Shown here: piece by piece, positions 42,400 through 50,524 of the stretch
How positions within the stretch are numbered: position 1 is the first letter of the stretch
Layout: each line of letters opens with the position of its first letter
Assembly: GCA_902798545.1 (NCBI GenBank)
Contig: CADBWQ010000005.1
Coordinates: forward strand, 20,765 to 84,764
Direction: 5' to 3'
DNA length: 64,000 nucleotides
From: Oscillospiraceae bacterium
GTDB taxonomy: Bacteria > Bacillota > Clostridia > Oscillospirales > Oscillospiraceae
Translations under genes and position numbers: made by a program
The notes under the pieces: generated by a model
Databases searched by the model: none
What the model was told of the DNA's origin: nothing
What the model saw: only the letters and a program-made list of their open reading frames with translations

Positions 42400-42956
42400 T
42401 GACGGTTGAAGTGATACGAAGCCGCCGCAAGACACTCTCTATGCAGGTGAGGGAAGGCGGCAAAGTCCTTGTCCGTGCGCCGATGTATGTGAAACAGAAG
42501 GAGATTCGCAGCTTCGTCGAAGGCCACATGGACTGGATTGAAAAACAGCAGCAGAAGCTGGAAGCTGCGGCAGCCTTGAGAAGCCAGATCCAGCCGCTTT
42601 CGGAACAGGAACTTGAGAAGCTGAGCAAAGCAGCGCGGAAAGACCTGACCGCCCGCGTGGTATACTTTGCTCCTCAGATCGGTGTCTCCTACGGGAGAAT
42701 CAGCATCCGGCATCAGAAAACCAAATGGGGCAGCTGCTCTTCTAAAGGAAACCTCAACTTCAACTGCCTCCTGATGCTGGCTCCGGAACCGGTGAGAGAC
42801 TATGTTGTTGTCCATGAGCTCTGCCATAGAAAGCAGATGAATCACTCGCCGCTTTTCTGGACAGAGGTGGAGAGAATCCTTCCGGATTACCAGGAGGCAA
42901 GAAAGTGGCTGAAAACCCACGGTCAGGAACTGATGCAGTATAATACGGAAATCTAG
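42399..42956 (+). CDS. YgjP/SprT-like zinc metallopeptidase (DUF45)
   Basis: The 185-residue protein has the KTKWGSCSSKGNLNFN motif and the zinc-binding VVHELCHRKQMNHSPLFW (H-E-x2-H plus the downstream N-H-S), diagnostic of the YgjP family. The physiological substrate is unknown. Its start overlaps the HtrA stop by one base, so it belongs to the kinase-HtrA unit. No membrane helix. Confidence 0.88.
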   Translation: MTVEVIRSRRKTLSMQVREGGKVLVRAPMYVKQKEIRSFVEGHMDWIEKQQQKLEAAAALRSQIQPLSEQELEKLSKAARKDLTARVVYFAPQIGVSYGRISIRHQKTKWGSCSSKGNLNFNCLLMLAPEPVRDYVVVHELCHRKQMNHSPLFWTEVERILPDYQEARKWLKTHGQELMQYNTEI

Positions 42957-42998
42957 AACCTCGACCCGCATGTGCTGAGAAGCCCGGAAACGCGAGAC

Positions 42999-43027
42999 TT
43001 GCAAAAACGATCGTTTTATGGTAGAAT
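42999..43027 (+). promoter_or_regulatory. Promoter of the DtxR-family gene with 14-bp palindrome
   Basis: TTGCAA (42999-43004) and TAGAAT (43022-43027) are separated by 17 bases. The spacer carries the perfect palindrome AAAACGATCGTTTT (43004-43017). This is the expected place for an autoregulatory operator. Confidence 0.75.
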
Positions 43028-43068
43028 TATCTAACCAAAAACAAAAATCCTTTTGAGAAGGTGAGCCA

Positions 43069-43446
43069 ATGAATCTAAGAAATTTCAGAAATGAAGCACG
43101 TGACGACTATCTGGAAGCAATCCTGATGATCACGCAGGAAAAGGGTCACTGCCGTTCCATTAACATTGCGGAGACACTGGACGTTACCAAGCCCTCTGTC
43201 AGTGTGGCAGTCGGCAAGCTGATTGAGGCCGGGCTTATCACTATGGATGGGGACAAGATGATCCACTTCACGGAAGAGGGCCGTGTACTGGCTGAGCTTA
43301 CGCTTGCAAAGCATAACTACCTGAAAGAAATGCTGATGAATGCCGGAATCGATGAAGAAACCGCTGAGCGGGAAGCATGTGCAATGGAGCACGGGATCAG
43401 TGAAGACAGCTTCCAGAAGCTTGCAAAGCGCTATCCTCTGGAGTGA
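43069..43446 (+). CDS. DtxR/MntR-family metal-dependent transcriptional regulator
   Basis: The 125-residue protein has the winged-helix domain (SINIAETLDVTKPSVSVAVGKLIEAGLI) and dimerisation domain but no FeoA-like domain. Candidate metal ligands are Asp13 and Glu16 (DDYLEAI), His82 (AKHNYL), and Cys104-x2-Glu107-His108, the last as in DtxR rather than MntR. It is thus a short regulator responding to iron or manganese. The palindrome in its own promoter suggests autoregulation. No metal transporter is adjacent, so its target regulon is elsewhere. Confidence 0.88.
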   Translation: MNLRNFRNEARDDYLEAILMITQEKGHCRSINIAETLDVTKPSVSVAVGKLIEAGLITMDGDKMIHFTEEGRVLAELTLAKHNYLKEMLMNAGIDEETAEREACAMEHGISEDSFQKLAKRYPLE

Positions 43447-43510
43447 CACAGTACAGAACTCAGAATTCAGCCTGCATGCCGTGCGGATCGCCTCATTATT
43501 ACAGATATAG

Positions 43511-43540
43511 AAAAAAGCAGCTCTTCGGAGCTGCTTTTTT
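43511..43540. terminator. Bidirectional terminator between the DtxR-family and DUF937 genes
   Basis: AAAAAAGCAGCTC pairs perfectly with GAGCTGCTTTTTT around a TTCG tetraloop. A6 and T6 ends serve both convergent units. Confidence 0.92.
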
Positions 43541-43560
43541 CGTATAAACAATGCTGTCTG

Positions 43561-44217
43561 TTATTTCAGAGCAGAAAGAAGACTCAGAAGCTGAGTGCCG
43601 TTGACAGCGCTGTCGTTATCTGCCTGAGTTGCAGACCCCCCAAGAAGGGAACCGAGCAACCCGCCACCAAAGCCACCGGCACCGCCGCCGAGCAGACCGG
43701 AGAGCAACCCGCCGGAGGAAGACTGCGTCTGTGCCTGTGCACCGCCAAACATACCCATCAGATCAGAGAGATCGAGACCGTCGCTCAGATCTACTTTCGG
43801 GGCCGCGGAAGCGGAAGTCGTCGCAGCGGACAGACCGCTCATAAGGGCAGGCGCCAAACCGGCCAATGCAGAGCTGACATCCTGATTGCTCATACCGGAC
43901 TGCTGTGCCAGACTGCTGATCGCCGCGTCAGACTGATTGCCGAAGATGTGACCGATAATCTTTCCGCCGTCTTCGGTGTCGGCATCATCGATCTGCTCTG
44001 CCAGTGTCCGTTTGTTGGTGTGCTGAGTGAGAGCACCGAGAAGAGACTGGGCGCCGGCCTGAGAGGAGGCGTTGCTGGTCATGAATTTGATCAACAGAGG
44101 AACGGCGAGTGGGATTAGTTTCTTGAGCATGCCGGAATTGAGGCCGGTCTTCTTTGCCAGCGCAGAGACACTGGAATCGGTAAGCAGGGATTTCAGCAAA
44201 AGATTTAAGAGATTCAT
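43561..44217 (-). CDS. DUF937 domain-containing protein
   Basis: The 218-residue protein has an Ala/Leu/Ser-rich helical DUF937 region (LLNLLLKSLLTDSSVSALAKKTGLNSGML, IFGNQSDAAISSLAQQSGMS) and a Gly/Leu-rich tail with GGLLSGLLGGG and GGGLLGSLLGG repeats. The function of the family is unknown. ACGGAGG precedes the ATG. The gene is monocistronic. Confidence 0.8.
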   Translation of the reverse strand: MNLLNLLLKSLLTDSSVSALAKKTGLNSGMLKKLIPLAVPLLIKFMTSNASSQAGAQSLLGALTQHTNKRTLAEQIDDADTEDGGKIIGHIFGNQSDAAISSLAQQSGMSNQDVSSALAGLAPALMSGLSAATTSASAAPKVDLSDGLDLSDLMGMFGGAQAQTQSSSGGLLSGLLGGGAGGFGGGLLGSLLGGSATQADNDSAVNGTQLLSLLSALK

Positions 44218-44337
44218 AATATACCTCCGTAAATAAAATGGGACTCTGTGCGATATTATAACGCAAAGAGTCCTGCTTTTCTACTTTTTTCTTTTATGCG
44301 GCGGAAAGAAATCCACCAGAGCTTTTCCAGAGCCGTT

Positions 44338-44685
44338 TCAGGCATTGACCGAGCCGCCGCAGAAGGAACAGTTGCCGTCAGCATCCGGAATGGTGTTCAG
44401 CCCGCACCACGGGCAGACGACCGATTCTGCCATAACAACCGATGTATCAGGTGTTTCAGCAGATATTTCCTCTGGCATATTTCCCGGAGCAACGTTGGCT
44501 TCCGGTATGACTTCCTCGGCAGGGACAGGTGGAATGACCGGTTCTGTAAAGGATACAGGTAATGGCTGACCTGCGCGCATACAGTCAACGCAGGCTTTGA
44601 TCTCATTGCCCATGTTGAGGTACTGATAATATTCAGAGAGCCTCACGTTCCCGGTATCAGCGAGGTTTACCTGTCCGCCCGGCAT
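44338..44685 (-). CDS. Hypothetical protein with C-terminal zinc ribbon (start uncertain)
   Basis: Up to 115 residues: an N-terminal helical part (LADTGNVRLSEYYQYLNMGNEIKACVDCM), a Pro/Glu-rich linker, and a C-terminal zinc ribbon VVCPWCGLNTIPDADGNCSFCGG. The ribbon type occurs at the ends of clostridial hypothetical proteins. The only ATG before the divergent kinase gene is at 44685, without a clear ribosome binding site. The frame remains open further upstream only as the antisense of the kinase, so the gene may be 5'-truncated or use an unusual start. Confidence 0.5.
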   Translation of the reverse strand: MPGGQVNLADTGNVRLSEYYQYLNMGNEIKACVDCMRAGQPLPVSFTEPVIPPVPAEEVIPEANVAPGNMPEEISAETPDTSVVMAESVVCPWCGLNTIPDADGNCSFCGGSVNA

Positions 44686-44740
44686 GATCGCGTCAGGACG
44701 GTCCCCGGTCTTGACATAGCCGTTGGAGAGGCTGAAGCGG

Positions 44741-45646
44741 ATGCAGGAACTTGCCGGAACGCCGGGCGGTATCGTCATTACGACAGCGGCGATCCTGCTG
44801 GTCATGGGGGAGCTGTTTGCCTGCGTTTTTCGAATTGGACAGAAGAAGCGCGATTCTTCCTTCCTGTACGTTCTGTTCCAGCTGGTATTCGGCGCAGGTG
44901 GACTCTGCATTCTGCTGGATGGGATTTTCGACAACCGGCAGGAGCGCGAGAGCTGGCCGAAACTGGTCCTCGCGGCGTATGCGCTGCCCTGGCCGGTGAT
45001 CGTCGGGATTGAGCTGGTGTTCGGCGCATTACTGGCCGCAACGCTGGTGAAACTTCGGCGGGAACTGCACGAGGCTGAGGCTTCCGGGCTGCGGCGGGAT
45101 ATGCTGCAGATCGCAGAGGAAGAAGCGCGCCTGCGCACGCGCATTGCCGTGCACGACAGTCTGGGAGACCTGTTGCTGTTCTGCAAGTACTACTTTGATC
45201 ATCCGGGAGAAGTGAGCCGTACTGAACTTCTGAATATGATGAACCAGGCAAACCGCGAACTCCTGAACGATGCGGAGAAAAACCGGTTTGAAGTGGATGA
45301 GGTGCAGAAAGCTCTGATGACCGCAGGGGAAATTGGGGTTTCGGTTGCGCTTTCCGGTCACCTCCCGGAAGACAAAGCGAAGAGACAATTGCTGGGACAG
45401 GCGATTCACGAGTGTGCTGCGAACACGCTGAAACATGCAGACGGCAGTCGCCTTACGGTTAAGCTCAGTGAAACCGGCGGCACGCTGCGAATCGAGATCC
45501 GGAACAACGGCAGAGCGCCGGAAGGGCCGATTCTCGAGAGCGGCGGCCTGAAGTCTCTGCGCCAGATGGCCGAGTCGGCCGGCGGCATTATGCGGATTGA
45601 GCATTCGCCGGAATTCCGTCTGCTGATTCTGATACCGAACCGATAA
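44741..45646 (+). CDS. Sensor histidine kinase of LytS/DesK-like type, orphan
   Basis: The 301-residue protein has three membrane helices in the first 110 residues (IVITTAAILLVMGELFACVF; FLYVLFQLVFGAGGLCILL; PVIVGIELVFGALLAATLV), a short coiled coil, a likely phospho-His in RIAVHDSLGDLL (HisKA_3-like), and an HATPase domain (HECAANTLKHADG as N-box; NGRAPEG; ESGGLKSLRQMAE). GGAGAGG nine bases before ATG 44741 decides the start. No response regulator lies beside it, so the partner is encoded elsewhere. Confidence 0.82.
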   Translation: MQELAGTPGGIVITTAAILLVMGELFACVFRIGQKKRDSSFLYVLFQLVFGAGGLCILLDGIFDNRQERESWPKLVLAAYALPWPVIVGIELVFGALLAATLVKLRRELHEAEASGLRRDMLQIAEEEARLRTRIAVHDSLGDLLLFCKYYFDHPGEVSRTELLNMMNQANRELLNDAEKNRFEVDEVQKALMTAGEIGVSVALSGHLPEDKAKRQLLGQAIHECAANTLKHADGSRLTVKLSETGGTLRIEIRNNGRAPEGPILESGGLKSLRQMAESAGGIMRIEHSPEFRLLILIPNR

Positions 45647-45651
45647 AAACA

Positions 45652-45687
45652 GATTCACCCCGCCTCCAGACGGAGGCGGGGTGAATC
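45652..45687. terminator. Terminator between the orphan kinase and cysS
   Basis: A 16-bp perfect stem (45652-45667 with 45672-45687) is followed by TGTTTTTA when read on the minus strand, so it chiefly ends cysS. The plus-strand side lacks a T run. Confidence 0.85.
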
Positions 45688-45702
45688 GATAAGCGGAGGA
45701 TT

Positions 45703-47175
45703 TTATACTCTCTTCCAGGTGACACCATTGGGGATGTCGGTGAGTTCAACACCCATGGCTTTCAGCTCATCGCGGATCTGATCGGCAAGCGCGAAGTCCT
45801 TTGCTTTCTTGGCAGCGCGGCGGGCTTCGATCTTTGCGGTGACCGCCGCGTCTTCTTCGCCGCTCTCGGAGACAATGCTGAAACCGGCGGCGGCAGTACC
45901 TGCAGATTTGGCGGCCTCGGCCTTCTTCAGCTCGGCGCGCTTTTCATCGGCTTTCTCAATGAGGCTGAGGCTCAGAACACGATCGAGATCGGCGACAAGC
46001 GCCAGCTTGGTGGCATCGTTGGTCTTGGCTTTCAGCACGTCATAGAGCGCCGTGACGCCGAGCGAGGTGTTCAGGTCGTTGTCCATGGCGGTTTTGAATT
46101 TGCCGGTCAGCTCATCAAACACCGCCTGATCCACCTCTTCACCGCTGTCCGGATTCAGACCGGCGATGCGGGCGATCAGCTTGCGGTAGGCTCCCTGGGC
46201 ATTGTCCAGATTCTCCCAGGTGAAGACCAGCGCCTTGCGATAGTGGCTCTGCAGGCAGAAGAAGCGGTAGCTCAGAGGATCATAGCCTTTTTCTTCCAGC
46301 AGGGAAACCGTGAGAAACTCACCGGAGCTCTTGGACATCTTGCCGGAGTTGGTGTTCAGGTGAAGGACATGCACCCACCAGTTGCACCATTTGTGGCCGA
46401 GATAGCTCTCACTCTGGGCGATCTCGTTGGTGTGGTGGGGGAAGGCGTTGTCAATGCCGCCGCAGTGGATGTCCAGATCCTCGCCCAGATGCTTCATGGA
46501 GATGCCGCTGCACTCAATGTGCCAGCCGGGGTAGCCGACACCCCAGGGAGAATCCCACTTCAGTGCCTGATCTTCAAACTTGGACTTGGTGAACCAGAGA
46601 ACAAAGTCATTCCGGTTCCGCTTGTTGGTGTCCTCTTCAACGCCCTCGCGCACACCCACATCCAGGTCGTCGGCGTTGAAATCGTTGAAGATATAATAGC
46701 GCTCCAGCTTGGAGGTGTCGAAGTAGACATTCCCGCCGGCAAAGTATGCATATCCGGTGTCCATCAGTTTGGAGATGATCTTGATGTATTCATCGATGCA
46801 GTTGGTGGCGGGCTCCACAACGTCCGGACGCTTGATATTGAGCTTGCGGCAGTCGTCGAAGAACGCGTCGGTGTAGTATTTGGCGATTTCCATGACGGTC
46901 TTGTGCTCGCGCCGGGCGCCCTTGAGCATCTTGTCTTCTCCCTCGTCAGCATCGGAGGTGAGATGGCCGACATCTGTGATGTTCATGACACGCTTGACCG
47001 GATAGCCGACATAGCGCAGATACTTCTCAAGGACATCTTCCATGATATAGGAGCGGAGATTGCCGATATGAGCAAAGTGATAGACCGTCGGTCCGCAGGT
47101 ATACATTTTGACGATGTCCGGGTTGTTGGGGACGAACAGTTCTTTCTTCCTGCTTGCAGAATTATACAGATACAT
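45703..47175 (-). CDS. cysS: Cysteinyl-tRNA synthetase
   Basis: The 490-residue class I synthetase has CGPTVYHFAHIGNLRSY (zinc Cys and HIGH-type motif, here HIGN), the WHIECSGIS and HCGGIDNAFPHHTNE zinc-site motifs, and KMSKSSGEFLT. It charges tRNACys. AAGGAAG precedes the ATG. It follows pgsA on the same strand with an 81-base gap that I could not match to a T-box. Confidence 0.97.
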   Translation of the reverse strand: MYLYNSASRKKELFVPNNPDIVKMYTCGPTVYHFAHIGNLRSYIMEDVLEKYLRYVGYPVKRVMNITDVGHLTSDADEGEDKMLKGARREHKTVMEIAKYYTDAFFDDCRKLNIKRPDVVEPATNCIDEYIKIISKLMDTGYAYFAGGNVYFDTSKLERYYIFNDFNADDLDVGVREGVEEDTNKRNRNDFVLWFTKSKFEDQALKWDSPWGVGYPGWHIECSGISMKHLGEDLDIHCGGIDNAFPHHTNEIAQSESYLGHKWCNWWVHVLHLNTNSGKMSKSSGEFLTVSLLEEKGYDPLSYRFFCLQSHYRKALVFTWENLDNAQGAYRKLIARIAGLNPDSGEEVDQAVFDELTGKFKTAMDNDLNTSLGVTALYDVLKAKTNDATKLALVADLDRVLSLSLIEKADEKRAELKKAEAAKSAGTAAAGFSIVSESGEEDAAVTAKIEARRAAKKAKDFALADQIRDELKAMGVELTDIPNGVTWKRV

Positions 47176-47256
47176 GCTTCCAGCTTCCTTTCTAGATGAT
47201 ACGTGGTAGTATTACCGGCTGCTGCGGGTGCCTCATCGACGCGGCAGCGGGTATGA

Positions 47257-47778
47257 TCAGTCGATGTCCCGGAAGACATCTTTATTTTTTACAAAGTATT
47301 CGATCCCGGAATATGCGGTGGTAATGAGAATAAGCCATGTACAGACCTGGTTCAGTATCGGGGAGGGAAATACCGTCATCAGACCAAGGACAACCATCGT
47401 GACGGCGGTCTTGACCTTGCCGGACCAGGCAGCCGCGATGACACGCTTCTGCTCCACCGCGATGAGGCGCAGGCCGGAGACCGCAAATTCCCGGAAGAGC
47501 ACGATCGCAACGGCCCAGCCAGGCATCTGACCTTCTTCCACAAAGTAACACATGGCCGCCAGCACCAGCATCTTGTCCGCCAGCGGGTCCATAAACTTTC
47601 CGAAATTCGTGATCTGGTTGTAATGACGGGCAATGTAGCCGTCCGCCATGTCTGAAAGACATGCGACGATATATACCGTGAGGGCAGCAAGCGCATGTCC
47701 GCGATAGGCCAGACACAGCCACACCGGGATCAGGATGATTCGCAGCACGGTAATCTTATTTGCAGTTGTCTTCAACAT
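47257..47778 (-). CDS. pgsA: CDP-diacylglycerol-glycerol-3-phosphate 3-phosphatidyltransferase
   Basis: The 173-residue membrane enzyme has the CDP-alcohol phosphotransferase signature D-x2-D-G-x2-A-R-x8-G-x3-D-x3-D (DMADGYIARHYNQITNFGKF and MDPLAD) and four or five membrane helices. It makes phosphatidylglycerol phosphate. It overlaps rimO by seven bases (ATGTTGA). The order rimO-pgsA is common in Clostridia. Confidence 0.95.
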   Translation of the reverse strand: MLKTTANKITVLRIILIPVWLCLAYRGHALAALTVYIVACLSDMADGYIARHYNQITNFGKFMDPLADKMLVLAAMCYFVEEGQMPGWAVAIVLFREFAVSGLRLIAVEQKRVIAAAWSGKVKTAVTMVVLGLMTVFPSPILNQVCTWLILITTAYSGIEYFVKNKDVFRDID

Positions 47779-49151
47779 GATTTCTTACAGCCTCCGAATC
47801 CCTCACGCCGATACCCGGCTGCTTCAATGACGCATTCACCGAACAGAACATCTCCCTCGGAACGGGTGATCCGTACCGGAACAATCTCGCCGGGGCGACA
47901 ATTGCCGTCAATCACAGCGAAGGAGTCAATTTCCGGAGAGTCCGCCCAGGTCCGGCCAGTCATAAGACCACCGTCTTCTTCCCAGGGACCTTCAACCAGA
48001 ACAGGAATACATCGGCCGACCTGACGGGCGGCAAACTCATCGAGGATCTGCCCCTGCAGTTCCAGTACACGCTCGGCCCGACGGGCAGCCTCTTCAGCAT
48101 CACAGTGGTCCATCTTTGCAGCCGGTGTGCCCTCTTCGGGCGAGAATGGGAAAACGCCGACGCGCTCGATCCGTACTTCCTTCAGCCAGTCCAGAAGTTC
48201 TTCGAACTCGGCCTCACCCTCACCAGGGAGACCCGTAATCAGACTGGTGCGCAGCACCAGATTTGGGATCCGATCCCGCAGTGTCTTCAGCAGCACGCGG
48301 ATCTCATCGCCCGTCCCGTGGCGGTTCATCCGCTTCAGAATGTCGTTGTTGATGTGCTGGATTGGGATATCCAGATACTTGACGATCTTATCATTTGTTG
48401 AGATCTCTTCAATGAGTTCGTCGTCAAACTGGTCCGGATAGAGGTAGTGCAGCCGGATCCACTCAACGCCCTCAATTGCCGAGAGGCGGCGACAGAGCTC
48501 AGCAAGACATCGCTTCCCATAGCGGTCGGTCCCGTATCGGGTGATATCCTGAGCAATTACGATGAGCTCCTTCACACCGCCGGCAGCGAGTTCTTCCGCT
48601 TCGCGGACGATGGCATCCATATCCCGGGAGCGGTACCGTCCGCGGATGAAGGGAATCGCACAGAAGGCACAGAAGTTGTCACAGCCCTCCGCAATCCTGA
48701 GCCACGCCCAGCCCGGCCCGGTAGAGACGTCGCGAGGCAATTCTTCCACCGGTGCGCTTCTGTCGCCGAACGACCGGTAGTTCTTCTTTGAGAGAACTGC
48801 CTTGGCCGCGTCCACAATCTTATCGAAGCTTCCGACGCCAAGAACCGCATCGATCTCCGGCAGTTCTTTCTGGATCTCATCCTGATAGCGCTCAGAGAGA
48901 CAGCCCGTCACGATGATCCCGCCGAGTCTGCCCTCGGCTTTCAGCGCCGCATGCTCCAGAATGCAGTCGATGGCCTCAGATTTCGCTGCGTCAATAAAGC
49001 CGCACGTATTAATAATGGCCAGGTCTGCTCCGTCCGCTTCCGCCACGGGCACGAACCCGGCCTCCCGCATCAGATGATGCATCTGCTCGCTGTTTACCAG
49101 ATTCTTGGCACAGCCAAGCGAAACAAGTGAAAATGTCGTTTTTCTTTGCAT
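47772..49151 (-). CDS. rimO: Ribosomal protein S12 methylthiotransferase RimO
   Basis: The 459-residue radical SAM methylthiotransferase has the N-terminal cluster cysteines (SLGCAKN, INTCGFI, TGCLSER), the radical SAM motif EGCDNFCAFCAIP, and a C-terminal TRAM domain. RimO methylthiolates an Asp of S12; the SLGCAKNLVNSE start separates it from MiaB. I use the ATG at 49151, close after AAGGA; a TTG at 49166 is possible and would overlap recX. Confidence 0.94.
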   Translation of the reverse strand: MQRKTTFSLVSLGCAKNLVNSEQMHHLMREAGFVPVAEADGADLAIINTCGFIDAAKSEAIDCILEHAALKAEGRLGGIIVTGCLSERYQDEIQKELPEIDAVLGVGSFDKIVDAAKAVLSKKNYRSFGDRSAPVEELPRDVSTGPGWAWLRIAEGCDNFCAFCAIPFIRGRYRSRDMDAIVREAEELAAGGVKELIVIAQDITRYGTDRYGKRCLAELCRRLSAIEGVEWIRLHYLYPDQFDDELIEEISTNDKIVKYLDIPIQHINNDILKRMNRHGTGDEIRVLLKTLRDRIPNLVLRTSLITGLPGEGEAEFEELLDWLKEVRIERVGVFPFSPEEGTPAAKMDHCDAEEAARRAERVLELQGQILDEFAARQVGRCIPVLVEGPWEEDGGLMTGRTWADSPEIDSFAVIDGNCRPGEIVPVRITRSEGDVLFGECVIEAAGYRREGFGGCKKSC

Positions 49152-49162
49152 GTTTTCCTTCT

Positions 49163-49615
49163 TCAAAACGTATCGACATCCTGGCCGACCCGCTCAATCG
49201 CCCGCCGAACCTCGTCCCAGGTATATCCGCGCCGCACGAGTGCAGCTGAGACCTTCCTGACTTCGTCCCGATTCTCCGCATCGCGCAGCTTCGATCGCAC
49301 CAGACGGTCAAGAGTGTCATCATCCTCCGGTATTTCGGCGAGGGCTTCGTCCCAGAACTCCGTTGCGATTCCACGTCGTGAAAGCTCTGCGGTGATCCGG
49401 CTGATCCCGTAGCCTTTTGAGGTCGCATGACGGACCACAGAAGCGGCATAGGTCTTGTCATTCAGAAAACCCAGCTCCTCCAGCCAGTTCAGAACTTCTT
49501 CAAGATCCTGATCGGGGCAGGAGGTTTTCCGCTTCAGTTTGTCCGAGAGCTCCCGCCTGGAATGAGCCCGATAGGACAGCAGATTCAATGCCTTGTCACG
49601 GAGTTCCGTATTCAT
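49163..49615 (-). CDS. recX: Regulatory protein RecX
   Basis: The 150-residue helical protein has the RecX repeats: ALNLLSYRAHSRRELSDKL, NWLEELGFLNDKTYAAS, RRGIATEFWDEAL and LVRRGYTWDEVRRAI. It modulates RecA filaments. It lies four bases from prmC and overlaps the possible long start of rimO. recA itself is not in the window. Confidence 0.9.
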   Translation of the reverse strand: MNTELRDKALNLLSYRAHSRRELSDKLKRKTSCPDQDLEEVLNWLEELGFLNDKTYAASVVRHATSKGYGISRITAELSRRGIATEFWDEALAEIPEDDDTLDRLVRSKLRDAENRDEVRKVSAALVRRGYTWDEVRRAIERVGQDVDTF

Positions 49616-49619
49616 CGGA

Positions 49620-50483
49620 TCAGAATTCCTCCAGTCGCCCGATTACGACCCGGTCGATTCCCGCGGTATCCTGACGGAGCTCAGCCTCTGCAAAGCCGCC
49701 TTCCAGCAGCATGCCGCTCACCGCTTCTGCTTCGTCTTCTCCAACCTCAAAGAAAATCAGACCGCCGGGCTTCAGCACCGAACGCCAGTACTTGATGATG
49801 CCCTTGTAGAACTTCAGACCGTCTTCACCGCCGTCCAGAGCCCAAATGGGTTCGTGATCACGGACGGAGGTATCCAGTGCCATGATCTCAGCGCTGGCAA
49901 TGTAGGGAGGATTTGAGACAACCACGTCAAACTGTCCGATCCCCATGGGAGGAGAGGCAAGGGCGTCTGCCTGCAGGCAGAGCACGCGGGAATTGAGGCG
50001 GTTAAGAGCCACGTTCTCCCTGCAGACCTGAAGGGCGCTGGCGCTGATGTCCACAGCCACAATCTTTGTGGCGGGGAGCTCTCTGGCAATGGCACAGGCG
50101 ATACAGCCGCTGCCGCAGCAGAGATCCAGTACGCGCGCATCCATCTTCCGCCCGGTGAGCTTTTCCTTCACCGCGTCAATGAGCACTTCGGTGTCCATCC
50201 GCGGGATCAGTACATCCGGTGTGATTACCAGAGGCAGACCGTAAAACTCCCACGTCCCCGTGATGTAAGCCACAGGTTCTCCCGCAAGACGACGCTCAAC
50301 GTAGCCTGCGACACGGTCCACGACCTCTTCTGTGGTGTACAGGTTCAGGTCCCGAAGCAGCTCTGCCACGGATTTGCCGGCAGCGTGGGCCACCAGCAGT
50401 CTCGATTCCAGCTGATACCCGGGAATATCCTCCTGCATCAGCCGCTTCCTGGTCATCAGGGTCAAGTCGTTATATGTTCTCAA
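49620..50483 (-). CDS. prmC: Peptide chain release factor N5-glutamine methyltransferase
   Basis: The 287-residue protein has a helical N-domain (LESRLLVAHAAGKS), the SAM motif VLDLCCGSGCIACAIA, and the catalytic VSNPPYI motif, plus IPRMDTEVL. It methylates the GGQ glutamine of release factors. The start is TTG 50483, seven bases after GAGGA. It follows a DUF1385 gene, a conserved neighbourhood in Clostridia (usually with prfA, which is not seen here). Confidence 0.93.
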   Translation of the reverse strand: MRTYNDLTLMTRKRLMQEDIPGYQLESRLLVAHAAGKSVAELLRDLNLYTTEEVVDRVAGYVERRLAGEPVAYITGTWEFYGLPLVITPDVLIPRMDTEVLIDAVKEKLTGRKMDARVLDLCCGSGCIACAIARELPATKIVAVDISASALQVCRENVALNRLNSRVLCLQADALASPPMGIGQFDVVVSNPPYIASAEIMALDTSVRDHEPIWALDGGEDGLKFYKGIIKYWRSVLKPGGLIFFEVGEDEAEAVSGMLLEGGFAEAELRQDTAGIDRVVIGRLEEF

Positions 50484-50524
50484 AGGTCTGTCCTCTTCCT
50501 GTTGTTGTTTTCTTTGACCGTGTT

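Noticed and set aside
44690-45186. N-terminal extension of the zinc-ribbon gene opposite the kinase
   Set aside because: The Ser/Arg-rich extension is the antisense of kinase codons; only the part after 44685 looks like protein.
46243-47199. 318-codon plus-strand ORF opposite cysS
   Set aside because: Antisense shadow; Val/Gly-rich with no recognisable domain.
47176-47256. T-box riboswitch ahead of cysS
   Set aside because: The 81-base gap is too short, and I find neither a T-box sequence nor a terminator/antiterminator pair.
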